A stretch of DNA of 64,000 nt from Dipteris shenzhenensis (taxonomy: Eukaryota > Polypodiophyta > Polypodiopsida > Gleicheniales): the NCBI GenBank assembly GCA_047967505.1, contig CM106538.1. One strand, 5' to 3'. A program made the position numbers and the translations under genes. Positions 23,302 through 34,812 of the stretch are shown one piece after another; position 1 is the first letter of the stretch, and each line of letters starts with the position of its first letter. Under the pieces are notes generated by a model that was given only the letters and a program-made list of their open reading frames with translations, was not told the DNA's origin and searched no databases.

Positions 23302-23517
23302 GTGCCATCTGCATAATTTGAACTCCCCATTGTCTTATTGCTCAATGTCATGACAGTCCCTTGCTAGGTGCCATCTGCATTAACTCCCACTTGTCTTGCC
23401 AAGCCTTGCCCCTTGGTTGCATTGACTCCCCATTGTCTTATTGCTCAATGTGACAGTCCCTTGCCAGGTGCCATCTGCATTAACTCCCTATTGTCTTGCC
23501 AAGCCTTGACCCTTGGG
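23302..23517 (+). repeat. About 100-bp tandem repeat, two copies
   Basis: GTGCCATCTGCATTAACTCC recurs at 23368 and 23468, and CCCCATTGTCTTATTGCTCA at about 23325 and 23428. This gives a unit of about 100-103 bp in the noncoding left arm of element C. Confidence 0.8.
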
Positions 23518-24209
23518 TGACATCCAGTGCATATTTTGACTCTCATTTGACATAGGAAGTGATGACTCTAATTATAATTGTCAATTGGCTTCTTGCCTAG
23601 TACCCAGATAAAATCCTTCAATGGACTTCAATACAAAGCTTTAATCATGGACATTCTTCATTTGCACTATCTCCTTCTACTTCCTCCATGGCGAGCATCC
23701 TTAAAAATTTGTGTATATGCAAAATACTTTGCTGTGGTATTTTTACTTTTCCTTCTACCTCATATCCCATGCGCTTCTTTGATTTCTTTGCCCTTGAATG
23801 CCAAGACACTATGATTATCTCCGTCGAAAGTTGTGAGACCGCTTCATCATTTGGGACCTACTCCTTCATTATACAATTAGTATACAATGTGTTGTTATCC
23901 ATATTCTCCTTCTTGCCCTTTGGCTCATACCATACCGATGTAAATGTTGTAGCTCTCCCTTGGTCATCTCTTTGCACATCAACTACTTTTGCAACCCAAA
24001 ACTTCACATTCTCATATTCATCATCCAATGGCCGAACCACAACAAAACAATTGACCTCTATATCTACATGTGGCATAAACTCTCTCTTCTTCAGTCCACA
24101 ATATGGATGTGGGAGTAATGATACAAATTCATTTTCAAAGACTGGAGCTGGGCGCAAATCGTTATGAATATTTGGCCAAAACATATTGCATACTTCCTTG
24201 ACATCCTTT

Positions 24210-24507
24210 TGTTGAGATATCAAGCTCTACCCCCGATATATCTCCTGGATGACTATCATTTATGTCACGGCCTATGTTAGTTGTACTCGTGGTGTAGTTA
24301 GACTACCACGTATGTTTTTGGTTTGGGTTCACATATGAACCACGTATTCTAGGGTTTGACATATAGGGTATTTCCCTCTTCTATTGTATTGTTGTTGTGT
24401 GCAAAAGTGAAGAAAGGCTTCACCCTCCAACCTTGTGTCCTCTCTCTTTTGTGTGTTGTGAAGAAAGCTGAACTTGAGTCTCCTATCTCTCTCCCTTATT
24501 CTTTACA
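24210..24507 (+). repeat. 5' LTR of the Copia element
   Basis: 298 bp, starting TGTTGAGATATCAAGC and ending TTATTCTTTACA, with TG...CA ends. It differs from the 3' LTR at about 24230 (C/T), 24269 (G/C) and in the TATTGTATTG segment (G/A). Confidence 0.97.
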
Positions 24508-24520
24508 TGGTATCAGAGCC
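24508..24520 (+). other. Primer-binding site of the Copia element
   Basis: TGGTATCAGAGCC directly follows the 5' LTR. This is the standard plant Copia site complementary to the 3' end of initiator methionine tRNA. Confidence 0.95.
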
Positions 24521-25088
24521 TTGTTCATGGTAAGGAGCTCAAGAAAGCAAGCCAAGTTTGTGGTGTCTTGGTAAGAGGACCAGTGTTGCTCTCCTATTTC
24601 GAGTTTGGGAGCAAATCTCTGTAGGTAGCACAGCCAGAAGTGCAGGAGTGCACTGTTTCAGATTGAGAGGCCCTTCGCGGTGTGGCGAGAGCGCAGTATA
24701 TGTTGCGGGTGTGGGCGAAGCCCTCAGTGACTTTATTTTTTTGATTTGAGGCCGTTTCAGGGCCTGTTTTGAAGGCGGAAGTTCTTCGCAGGCACTCAGA
24801 AAAAGGCCCTGTTTTTCGCTGTGCGACCACTGCTGCGCGGCTAGTCGGTGGAAAGGTGCCACAGAAATTGCATCGTATGCCTGTGTGCAGAGATATTGGG
24901 AGTTGCAGATTCATGCCTGTTGCCTGTTGATGCAAAATCGTCACTAGGAAGTGACTGTGTGGTGAAATACCACTTTCGTCAGTGTTGCAGATCTGCCCCT
25001 GTGAGGCTTTTTGCAGAAGTTTTGCTATTTGCCCTTGTGAGGCATTTGCTGTGTTTACAGGTTGCTGTTGCAATTCGTGATTTGTAAA

Positions 25089-28000
25089 ATGTCTGAGAAT
25101 CTGTCTACCATTGTCAGTGAGAAGCTTGACAAGAACAACTTCCAAGCATGGAAGTTCAGGATGACAAACTTCCTTATGGGAAAGGGAGTTTGGGAGTACA
25201 TCAGTGGTGAAACTGTAGAACCAGTTTTGGGTGCTGCTCCCACTCCTGCTGAATTGAAGGCCTTTAAAGAATGGCATGAAAAAGCCAGAAAATGCCTATA
25301 TTGGCTGTCTGTTAGCATTTCAGATTCTATGATTGTGCATATACAGGATGTAGAGACGCCTAAGGAGGCATGGGATACATTGGTGAAGCTGTATAGCACA
25401 AATACCAAAGCACGAAAGATGCAGCGAAAGCAGGAGTTGCACAATGTGCAAAGGAAAAATCTGAATATAAATGAGTATTCCTTGAAGGTGAAAAGCCTTG
25501 CAGATTCTCTTGCCTCCATTGGAGCACCTGTTGATGATGAGGACTTAGTGTCCGTGACCTTGAATGGTCTTGGGAAAGATTATGCACAGTTTCGGACATC
25601 CATTGGAGTCTGTGAAACATTTCCTGATTTTCAGGAACTTATTGCTCTCTTGCTAAGTGAAGAGCAAAGGAATGGTGGTTCAACCACCTCAACTTCTCAA
25701 GAGACTACTTTCTACTCGAATACAGGTAGAGGCAGGGGTAGAGGAAGAGGCCGTTTTGGTGGCCGTGCAGGAAATCAGAACCAACAGCAACAACAGGAAA
25801 ACCAGTTCTATGGAGGAGGACGTGGTAGTTCTAGAGGCAGGGGGAGCCAAAGAGGCCGTGGTTCATGGCAAAGGAACCAGCAAGTAAATAGCAGCACAGA
25901 ATGCTATTATTGTGGAAAGCCTGGACACAAGGAGAATACATGCTATAAAAAGCAGAATGACATCAAAAGTGGGAAGTTGCAGCAAAGCAACTATGCATCA
26001 TCAAGTGGGCATGGTGACGACAGAAATGAGCACCTTTTTGTGATGCAGCATATGGTTAACTCCATGTCAGGAGATGCTGTAGCTTGCAATGATGTTTGGT
26101 ATGTTGATTCAGGTGCCTCTAACCACATGACCAGTCATGGTGAGTGGTTTCATGATGTTAGAAATTTGGATAAGCTAGGTTATGTTGAAATAGGTGATGA
26201 TACTGCGCACCCAATTACGCAGGTTGGTAAAGTGCCATTGGCTATGCAAGATGGCAAAACGAAGTACTTGGCAGATGTACTTCATGTTCCAAAAATCACT
26301 AAGAACCTGGTTTCAGTTGGCCAGATGGTTGAGCAAGGTCTGCAGGTTAGATTTAATCCTGATGGATGCTTTGTTGAGGACTTGAAAAATAAGTGCCGCT
26401 TGGTTGCAAAAGGCAACAAAAATGGCAGAATGTTCACCTTGGATGTTGATATGCCTGAGGTGAAAGCTGCTATGTTTGCGCATGGGAGAGGTGTCATTGC
26501 AGATATTGAGATATGGCACAAGCGCATTGGGCACGTGAATATACAAAGGCTGAAATCTATGCAAACGAAAAACATTGTTGCAGGTTTGCCTAAATTCAGA
26601 GTTGAGGGAATGCAAAAGGTATGTGAAGCATGCCAAATGGGTAAGCAGGCCAGACATGCATTTCCCAAAAATGCTAAGGTGAGTAGAAGACCTTTGGAAG
26701 TGATCCATTCAGATGTTTAGACAACCAAAGCTGCTTCTATTGGTGGATGCCATTATTATGTGACGTTTATTGATGACTACACTAGGAAGGTGTGGATTTA
26801 TTTTATGAAGCACAAAAGTGAAGTGTTCAGCCATTTCAAGGCTTTTAAGGCCATGGTTGAAAAAGAGAAAGGTGTGCATATTAAAGTGCTAAGATCTGAT
26901 GGAGGGGGAGAGTACTTTTCAGAAGAATTTTGTGAATATCTGAAAGAACAGGGAATTCAAAGGAAGTACTCATGCAGGTCTACCCCTCAGCAAAATGGGG
27001 TTGCAGAAAGGAAGAACAGGCATATTGCAGAAGTAGGACGGGCGATACTAAATGAGAAAAACATGCCTGATTATTTTTGGGCTGAAGCAGTAGCAACTGC
27101 TGTTTATATTATGAACAGAACCCCCACTGCAGCTGTCCATGGCATGACGCCTGAAGAAATGTATACAGGCCAAAAACCAGATATTTCTCACTTGAAGATA
27201 TTTGGTTGCATAGCTTATGTTCATGTTCCTGATGAGAAGAGAACAAAGCTGGATCCAAAGGCAGAAAAATGCATCTTTATTGGATATGCTCTGCACCAGA
27301 AAGGGTATCGTTGTTATAACCCTTCCACCCGCAAAATGCAAGTAAGCAGAGATGTTGTTTTTGATGAAATGAGCAGCTGGTATGCACCAACTGTTATGGT
27401 AGGAGATGCAGATGCAGGAAATGGGAATGCTGCAATAAATGCAGAGCAGCAATCTCAAGCCTTGAGTGGACCCAGAGAGTCCTCTACTAGTGGATCTAAT
27501 GCATGGACAGGGAGATTGAGATCTAGTGAATCGTCACATGGCAGCCCTGATAGTGTTGTGCAGGTATCACATAAGGGAAAAGAAAAAGTAGACCATGCTC
27601 CAGTGTTTGATGTGTCTGCTGGTAGCTCTCATGTTGATGGAGAGTCAAGCGGCTCTGAAATGAGCCTTGATGAGGAACTTGGGATTCCTTCTATTGTTAC
27701 ACCTGGAGCAAGGAAAAGCAGGCATGATTTAAAGACTCCTGCAACTGATCCAGTTGTACGGAGGTCCACTCGTATTAAGTATCCAGTTGACAGGCTGAGA
27801 TATGATGGGTATACAGCACATCACTATGCTTATATGGTCAAGGTTCTAGAGGAGCCAGAGCCCACATGTTTTGAGGATGCAGCAGGGCATAAAAATTGGG
27901 AAGCAGCTATGGATGAAGAGATGGCTGCCTTGGATGCAAACCACACTTGGGATTTGATGCCTTTGCCTCATGATAAGAAGGCTATTGGCTGCAAGTGGGT

Positions 28001-29443
28001 TTACAAAGTAAAGCACAATGCTGATGGGTCTGTTAGCAGGTACAAGGCAAGATTGGTTGCCAAAGGTTTTGCGCAGACATATGGAATTGACTATGAGGAA
28101 ACTTTCAGCCCAGTTGCAAGGATGGCAACCGTGAGAGCAGTAATTGCTATGGCTGCTGCAAAGGGATGGTCTTTGCATCAGATGGATGTGAAAATGCCTT
28201 CTTGCATGGTGATTTGCAGGAAGAGGTTTATATGATGCAGCCAGAAGGTTATGAGGATAATTCACACCCCGATTTTGTATGCAGGTTGCGCAAAGCCTTG
28301 TATGGCTTAAAACAGGCGCCGAGGGCATGGTCAGACAAGATAGGGCAATATCTTGTCACTATTGGATTTCAGATTTCCAATTCAGATTTTTCACTTTATG
28401 TGAAAAGGACAAACAGAGGGATTGTGCTTGTAGTCATCTATGTTGATGACTTGATTATTACAGGTGATAGTGATGCAGACATTAATGAAGTGAAGCTGTT
28501 GTTGAAGCAGAAATTTGAGATGAAGGATTTGGGAGAGCTGTGTTACTTCTTGGGCATTGAGGTTATTAGATCCCCGAGTGGGATATGGCTATTGCAAAGG
28601 CAATACGGTTTGGACATGCTGTCCAAATATGGGATGACAGGCTGTAAGCCTATCTCTGTTCCATTGGAGCAGAATGTGAAGCTCAATGCAGAGACAGGTG
28701 AGCTTCTTGAAGATATTACTATGTACAGGCGCATAGTAGGTAGCTTGATTTACATGACTATAACCAGACCAGATTTGAGCTATGCTGTGGGGCTGGTGAG
28801 TCAGTTTATGCAGGCACCGAGGAAGCCACATTTGGATGCGGCTAGGCGCATACTGCGGTATGTGAAGTCCACATTGCATTATGGACTGTTTTATGAAGCT
28901 GGGTGTGCATTACAGGTACATGGATACACAGATGCTGACTGGGCTGGTAGTGTCTCAGACAGGAGATCTACTAGTGGTTTTATGTTTTCCCTTGGGAGTG
29001 GTGCCATCAGTTGGAGCAGCAAGAAGCAGCCAACAGTTGCCTTGTCGAGCACAGAGGCTGAGTACAGGGGTGCAGCAATGGCTGCATGTGAGGTAGCTTG
29101 GTTACGGAAGCTACTTGCAGATATGGGACAGTCAATTCATGCAACAGTTGTCATTCATTGTGACAACATTAGCAGCATCATGCTTGCTAATAACCCAGTT
29201 TATCATGCTAGAACGAAGCACATTGAGGTGCATTATCACTTTGTGAGAGAGAAGGTTCTAGCTGGTGAGATTGATCTTGTCTATGTCAGCACTGAGGAGC
29301 AGGTGGCTGATATTTTTACGAAGGCATTGGGTATCGAGAAGCTTCGCAGATTTAGGAGCTTGCTTGGTGTACGTGAGATGGATTTGAGCTTGAGGGGGAG
29401 TGTTGAGATATCAAGCTCTATCCCCGATATATCTCCTGGATGA
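25089..29443 (+). pseudogene. Copia gag-pol polyprotein with one stop and one frameshift
   Basis: The first ATG in the open frame that fits Gag is 25089 (MSENLSTIVSEKLDKNNF). Domains in order: UBN2-type Gag; an RG/Q-rich stretch; zinc knuckle CYYCGKPGHKENTC; protease DSGASNHMT; pre-integrase HKRIGHVN; integrase core ([26 protein letters not shown]); reverse transcriptase with YVDDLIITG; RNase H with YTDADWAG and the TKHIEVHYHF tail. A TAG at 26718-26720 lies where the related copy at 38.6 kb has TGG (after HSDV). A base is missing from the A run at 28191-28194, just before the conserved [12 protein letters not shown], so the rest is in another frame (28166-29443). The frame ends 43 bp into the 3' LTR. 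Everything else is intact, which fits a young, recently inactivated copy. Confidence 0.95.
29391..29400 (+). other. Polypurine tract of the Copia element
   Basis: TGAGGGGGAG lies immediately before the TGTTGAG of the 3' LTR, where plus-strand DNA synthesis would be primed. Confidence 0.9.
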
Positions 29444-29698
29444 CTATCATTTATGTCACCGCCTATGTTAGTTGTACTCGTGGTGTAGTTAGACTACCAC
29501 GTATGTTTTTGGTTTGGGTTCACATATGAACCACGTATTCTAGGGTTTGACATATAGGGTATTTCCCTCTTCTATTATATTGTTGTTGTGTGCAAAAGTG
29601 AAGAAAGGCTTCACCCTCCAACCTTGTGTCCTCTCTCTTTTGTGTGTTGTGAAGAAAGCTGAACTTGAGTCTCCTATCTCTCTCCCTTATTCTTTACA
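29401..29698 (+). repeat. 3' LTR of the Copia element
   Basis: Same 298-bp length as the 5' LTR with three differences. It is followed by the target duplication CCTTT. Confidence 0.97.
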
Positions 29699-32659
29699 CC
29701 TTTGAGCCTCGCATTCTCTCAAGGTCCTTTATTAAATTTCGTGTCTTGTTAATTACAGTGGTAGTGTGTTCTCTCCAAGTAGGCTTCGAATCAGGATATC
29801 TTCGGAGCATTTCCTCTTTGTATGTAATAAATGCTTTTAATCCTTCTATTTCACAATTAGACCTCTCATTGAATTCTTGTATAGGAGCCCATGTTGAATA
29901 CCTTTCCTTGTTGGGAATTGAAGTTAAGAGACTGTAAGTTTCTTCAGGTTTCCATTTTGTATCATGAGAATATTGTTGCCATTGCATCACCACCCATTTG
30001 TATGAAAGGTAGAATGAAGCTCTTCCAATCATACATTCTTTCGAGCCTCTCACACACTGTACTTTCCTTACGACCACCAACTTGCCTACCACATCTTCTT
30101 ACCAAGTCATCTTTTGTCTCCACATCCTTGCATTTAAGCTCTCTTGAGACTATGCTAAAAACCTGATTGATATCCTTATGTGTATGCCCAACATACAAAA
30201 ATCCACATTCGACCTCATTGAAGATTCAATGAGCAACTAGCATGGAGCAGAATGCAAACGTGAGTACATTCTTATTTTCTCGCCAGCAATTATTACCTTG
30301 TATTCTCAAAGTCAGTCATAGGTAACCTTTTTCTATATGTACATTGCGAATTGCCTTCATAATAGATGTTACAACTTGATTGCTATCATGTAGATGCAAG
30401 GAATCAATCCATATATCTACAAAGAACTTAATTCCATGCACTAACACTCCACATAGACGTGTCTTTAGAAAGTGTTTTCCTTGTAATTTAGGTGGAGTGG
30501 CAACAAAATGAGGCAATGTTGTTGTATTTTGATCCATGCCATCTACAATAAGGCACATATAGTCATCAGGATGCAAAATAGCTTGCTCCTTCCAAAATGC
30601 ATATTTTTGTCTCGAATGTCGAATAAGGTCATGATGAGATTTTTGGGATTTTTTGTATAGTTCCCTTTGATTTGGACATGTTGCACTCTCAATCGCTCGC
30701 TTTAAATCATCACAGACATTGCACTTTGACATTTTTTGCCTCCTTGGGATTTTAACATATCCAAAGTTCTTCTTCCAAAGAGTATACAAAGTATGAGAAG
30801 AAGCTACGGCATCCCCTCTTTGCCTTTGCTTTTCTGCAATAGAGTCAAATACTTCGAGCTTTGTCAAGCCCATTGAAAGGTGCATTTCAGTGATCACGTC
30901 ACTGTTAGGGAGCTTGGTAGATATACGGGGTTGAGGTAAAGCATTTCCATGTATGAAGTCTTGCAAAATTGCTGCTGCCTTGATAGTTGAGATTCTTGAT
31001 TTGGACCTTCCTCTATTACTGTGAATGCTAAATTTGTTGCCGGCCTTTGCCTTGGTGACTAAATCCCAATATGTACCATGGGATAATCTAGCAATATTAC
31101 GATATGCTTTATTGCAAATCTTTTTTCCATTTATGAGAGGTTTTACCTTTTGTCTTGAACTTAGCCTTTTATTGCCGTTCTGAAGAAAGCAAGAGAGACT
31201 TATGAGAAGGTATTCATTTCTTTTGCTTCCTCTTCTTTGCCACACGTGTCCTCTACATTCCCTGATGTCTGCAAGATCAATGAAGTGCATACATCTTCGC
31301 TTGCAAAATAGATATCCCAATCCATTTAACATGTTCTCCTCCTTCATTACTCTCTTCCTCTTTGGTTGCTTTTGTGGATCTGCCTAGATTCGCTTTCTCT
31401 TCATGCATATGTATGACTGTTTTCGTTCCTCGTGCACATTGTTAATTGTATTTATACACTTATTCTCCTCACATTTGTTTGTAACCAAGCATCCATGATT
31501 GGTCGTTGCATCCTTGGCCATATCACAATCAAAGTTAAATATTGAATAATCCTCTGTTGATCTCATCCTTGTTTTTAACATACTCTTAGGACCATTCAAT
31601 GAATTTAATATTCTACGAGAGTATTGAGAACCTTGAAACTCTTCCACTCCTGAGAGAACATCGCTCATTGGGACATCTTGCATGGCTTTCACAAATCCAT
31701 AAGCTTGATTGACACTAGGTTTGTTAATATGCATGAACTAATCCACACTTGACAAGACATTGCTATTGAAACCTTTGCCCTTCTCACTGTGCAAGAATTC
31801 ATCCACCCCAGATAAGGCTTTGCTTCTAAAATCATTTTGTTTCTCGGAACCAATGAACTCATCCACTCCAGATAAGATGTCACTTCTATAATTGAGTACA
31901 TTGAAATCATCCACATTTGAAGTGATAGATTCTGGCACATGGGCACGCTTTTTAGGTCCTTTGATATTCTAGTATACCTTGTCTTTATCATTAAAAACCA
32001 TGTGCCTCTTTCTCATCTTTAAAATTTGCATGCTCCATCTCATATTCTTGCCTACCTCATAGTAGGGATCATATAAGAATGTTATTCTCAACCATACCAT
32101 CATCAGTGACTTTTAGAATCCTCATCTATGTAAATGACCATTACTCAACTTGTTCAAATCCCAATACTTCACCTTGTGCTACAGTCTTATTTACAAATGA
32201 TCTCATTTGTAAAATGTCCCCTATAGTAAAATCCAAGGTGGTGCACTTTGTATTCTTGATAATGTTTGTTGCATAAGTCTCATCTTTGTCCTATGCTATA
32301 AATGATTTGTTGGATGTATTGTAGGGCATAACATCTCCAAGTGTTTCCATATCTCCACATTTATACTTTAGCTCAACATGTGCACTAAGAATCTTTGATA
32401 CAATAACTGCCACCTTATCTTTGCCAAGTCTTTGAAAGTGGCAAACTAAATTGGGATCACTATCATGGATTGTAGCAAATGCAACTACTTCTCTTTTGCT
32501 ACATAAAATCACATCCATCCCTAGAACAAAATCTATAGCCATCTCCTTTGTGAGAGTCCTTTGCAAGCAAGCTGTAGTAGCAACAATTACATAAATATTA
32601 GTCTCTTTTTAATAATCTATTCATTTATTATAATTTTTAATTAGTACTTAATTTATTGG

Positions 32660-34812
32660 TGGGAGAAGTTATCCGATCAAGTACTCATTAGATGGACATG
32701 CCACTTTGCATGCAACTCAATAACACTTACGTTGAGGTGCATGCAAAGTATTGTGCCCATCGTCTATGCTTTGCATGGTATATCATGCATTAAACACCAT
32801 TTGTGCCTCAGTGTCATACACAACCATAAAAAACACGGTCCTAGGTGTGTTATTCAAACAAGTACTTATCAGATGGGGGCTCCACTTTGAATGGAAGTCA
32901 GATATTCTTTGCATGGTTGATCACGCATTATACACCGTTCCCCCCCTAATGATATGCACATCCGTAAAAAACACACGCCCTTAGGTGTGTTATCTGACCA
33001 AGTACTTATCGGATGGGTGCGCCTCTTTGAAAAAAAGTCAATACCACCAAGGTTGATGCATAGGGAAAGTATTGTGCCCATTGGATATGCTTTGCTTGGT
33101 CGATCGAGCATTAAATACCATTTTTGCCTTAGTGTCATGCACATCCGTAAAAAAACACAGTGCTAGTTATGTTATATGATCAAGTACTTATGGGATGGGC
33201 ATGCCACTTTGAATGTAAGTTAATTCCACCTAGTTTAAGTTGTTTGCAAAGTATTGTACCCATCAAATATGCTTTGCATTGTCGATCAAGCATAAAACAC
33301 CGTTTTTGCCTAGTGTCATGCACAACCATAAAAAAACACGGTCCTAGGTGTGTTATTCAAACAAGTACTTCTCAGATGGGGGCTCCACTTTGCATGCAAG
33401 TCCGTTTCAACTATGTTGAGGTGCATGCAAAGTATTGTGACCATCAGATATGCTTTGCATGGTTGATCACGCATTATACACCATTTTTCCCTAGTGATAT
33501 GCACATCCGTTAAAAAACACGCCCTTAGGTGTGTCATTCAACCAAGTACTTATTTGATGGGTGTTCCTCTTTGAGAACATGTCAATACCACCTAGGTTGA
33601 GGCATAGGAAAAGTATTCTGCCCATCAGATATCCTTTGCATTGTCGATCGAGCATTAAATACCATTTTTGCTCTAGTGTCATGCACATCCGTAAAAAAAC
33701 ACTCTACTAGGTATGTTATCTGATCAAGTACTTATGGGATGGGTGTGCCACTTTGCATGTAAGTGAAATCCACCTAGTTGAAGGTGTGTGCAAAGTATTG
33801 CACCCATCGGGTATGCTTTGCATTGCCGATCAAGCATAAAACACCGTTTTTGCCTTAGTGTCATGCACATCTGTAAAAAAACATGCTGCTCGATATGTTA
33901 TTCGATCAAGTACTTATGGTATGGGCGCTCCACTTTGCATACAAGTTTGTTTCAACTAGTTTGACATGCGTGCAAAGTATTGTGACCATCAGATATGCTT
34001 TGCATGGCCAATCACGCATTATCCACCATTTTTTTCGTAGTGATATGCACATCTGCAAAAAAACACGCCCTTACGTATGTTATCTGACCAAGTACTTATC
34101 GGATGGGTGTGCATCTTTGAGAACATTTCAATACCACATATCTTGAGGCTTAGGAAAATTATTGTGCCCATCGGATATGCTTTGCATGGTCGATCGAGAA
34201 TTAAATACTATTTTTGCTCGTGTCATGCACATCCGTAAAAAAACACGATGCTAGGTATGTTATCTGATCAAGTACTTATGGGATGGGCATGCCACTTTTC
34301 ATGTAAGTCAATTCTGCCTAGTTGAAGGTGTGTGCAAAGTATTGTGCCCATCGGATATGCTTTGCATTGTCGATCAAGCATAAAACACCGTTTTTGCCTT
34401 AGGGTAATGCACAACCATTAAAAAACATGGTCCTAGGTGTGTTATTCAAACAAGTACTTATCGGATGGGGGCTCCACTTTGCACGCAAGTATCTTTCAAC
34501 TAGGTTGAGGTGCATGCAAAGTGTTGTGCACATTGGATATGCTTTGCATGGTCGATCACGCATTATACACCATTTTTCCCCTAATGATATGCACATCCAC
34601 AAAAAAACATGCCCTTAGATGTGTTATTTGACCAAGTACTTATAGGATGGGTGTGCGTGTTTGAAAACATGTCAATACCACCTAGGTTGAGGAGTAGGAA
34701 AAGTATTGTGCCCATTGGATATGCTTTGCATGGTCGATCGAGCATTAAATACCATTTTTGCCTTGGTGTCATGCACATCCATAAAAAAACATGCTACTAG
34801 GTATGTTATAAG
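32660..34812 (+). repeat. 181-bp satellite array with trimeric higher-order structure
   Basis: Twelve monomers begin at phrases like TTATCTGACCAAGTACTTAT, at about 32667, 32852, 32989, 33173, 33352, 33533, 33718, 33899, 34080, 34260, 34442 and 34625. Spacing is about 181 bp except one shortened monomer (32852-32988). Three monomer types alternate in strict order: type 1 GATCAAGTAC with GGGCATGCCACTTTG, type 2 AAACAAGTAC with GGGGGCTCCACTTTG, type 3 GACCAAGTAC with GGGTGTGCCTCTTTGA (one type-2 position at 33899 reads GATCAAGTAC). The array is therefore four ~543-bp trimers. Each monomer also has an inverted pair ATGCAAAG...CTTTGCAT. Open frames through it are artefacts. It fills the spacer between gene 1 and gene 2 of element C. 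Confidence 0.9.

Larger units (their letters stand above)
24210..29698 (+). mobile_element. Full-length Ty1/Copia LTR retrotransposon (5489 bp)
   Basis: Two 298-bp LTRs (TGTTGAGATATC...CTTTACA) flank a primer-binding site, one long gag-pol frame and a polypurine tract. The 5-bp target duplication CCTTT lies at 24205-24209 and 29699-29703. Removing the element and one CCTTT makes the surrounding minus-strand transposase frame continuous. The LTRs differ at three positions of 298, so insertion was fairly recent. One nonsense codon and one 1-bp deletion disable the polyprotein. It needs enzymes in trans to move. Confidence 0.97.
23645..32566 (-). pseudogene. Gene 1 of element C: DUF7869-type transposase-like protein, disrupted
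   Basis: Read right to left, with introns likely. The N-terminal block 32566-32291 (VAFATIHDSDPN...GDMETLGD) resembles a region found beside plant CACTA proteins (DUF8039-like). Repeats of LSGVDEF type lie at about 31990-31620. The core 31347-30316 has KCNVCDDL and VDGMDQ. At 30315-30198 NNCWRENKN appears with an upstream stop and a TAA inside. At 30198-29699 VGHTHKDINQVFS follows. These are the hallmark motifs of the domain I know as DUF7869, probably an RNase H-like nuclease. The frame then runs exactly across the Copia target site (...RGSK | DVKEVCNMFW...) into 24209-23645. There a BAH/Tudor-like tail (FWVAKV...WYEPK) follows, with one frame change near 23870. The usual acidic residue of QLDNCWREN is N here. 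Dead copy; identification rests on motifs. Confidence 0.65.

Noticed and set aside
24539-25277. 227-codon minus-strand frame in the Copia leader
   Set aside because: Antisense shadow of the leader and Gag start. The related copy at 40.2-40.7 kb shows the same shadow, which reflects shared DNA rather than a gene.
32751-34800. Series of 60-117-codon frames on both strands
   Set aside because: All follow the 181-bp satellite monomers and recur with the same period. They are repeat artefacts.
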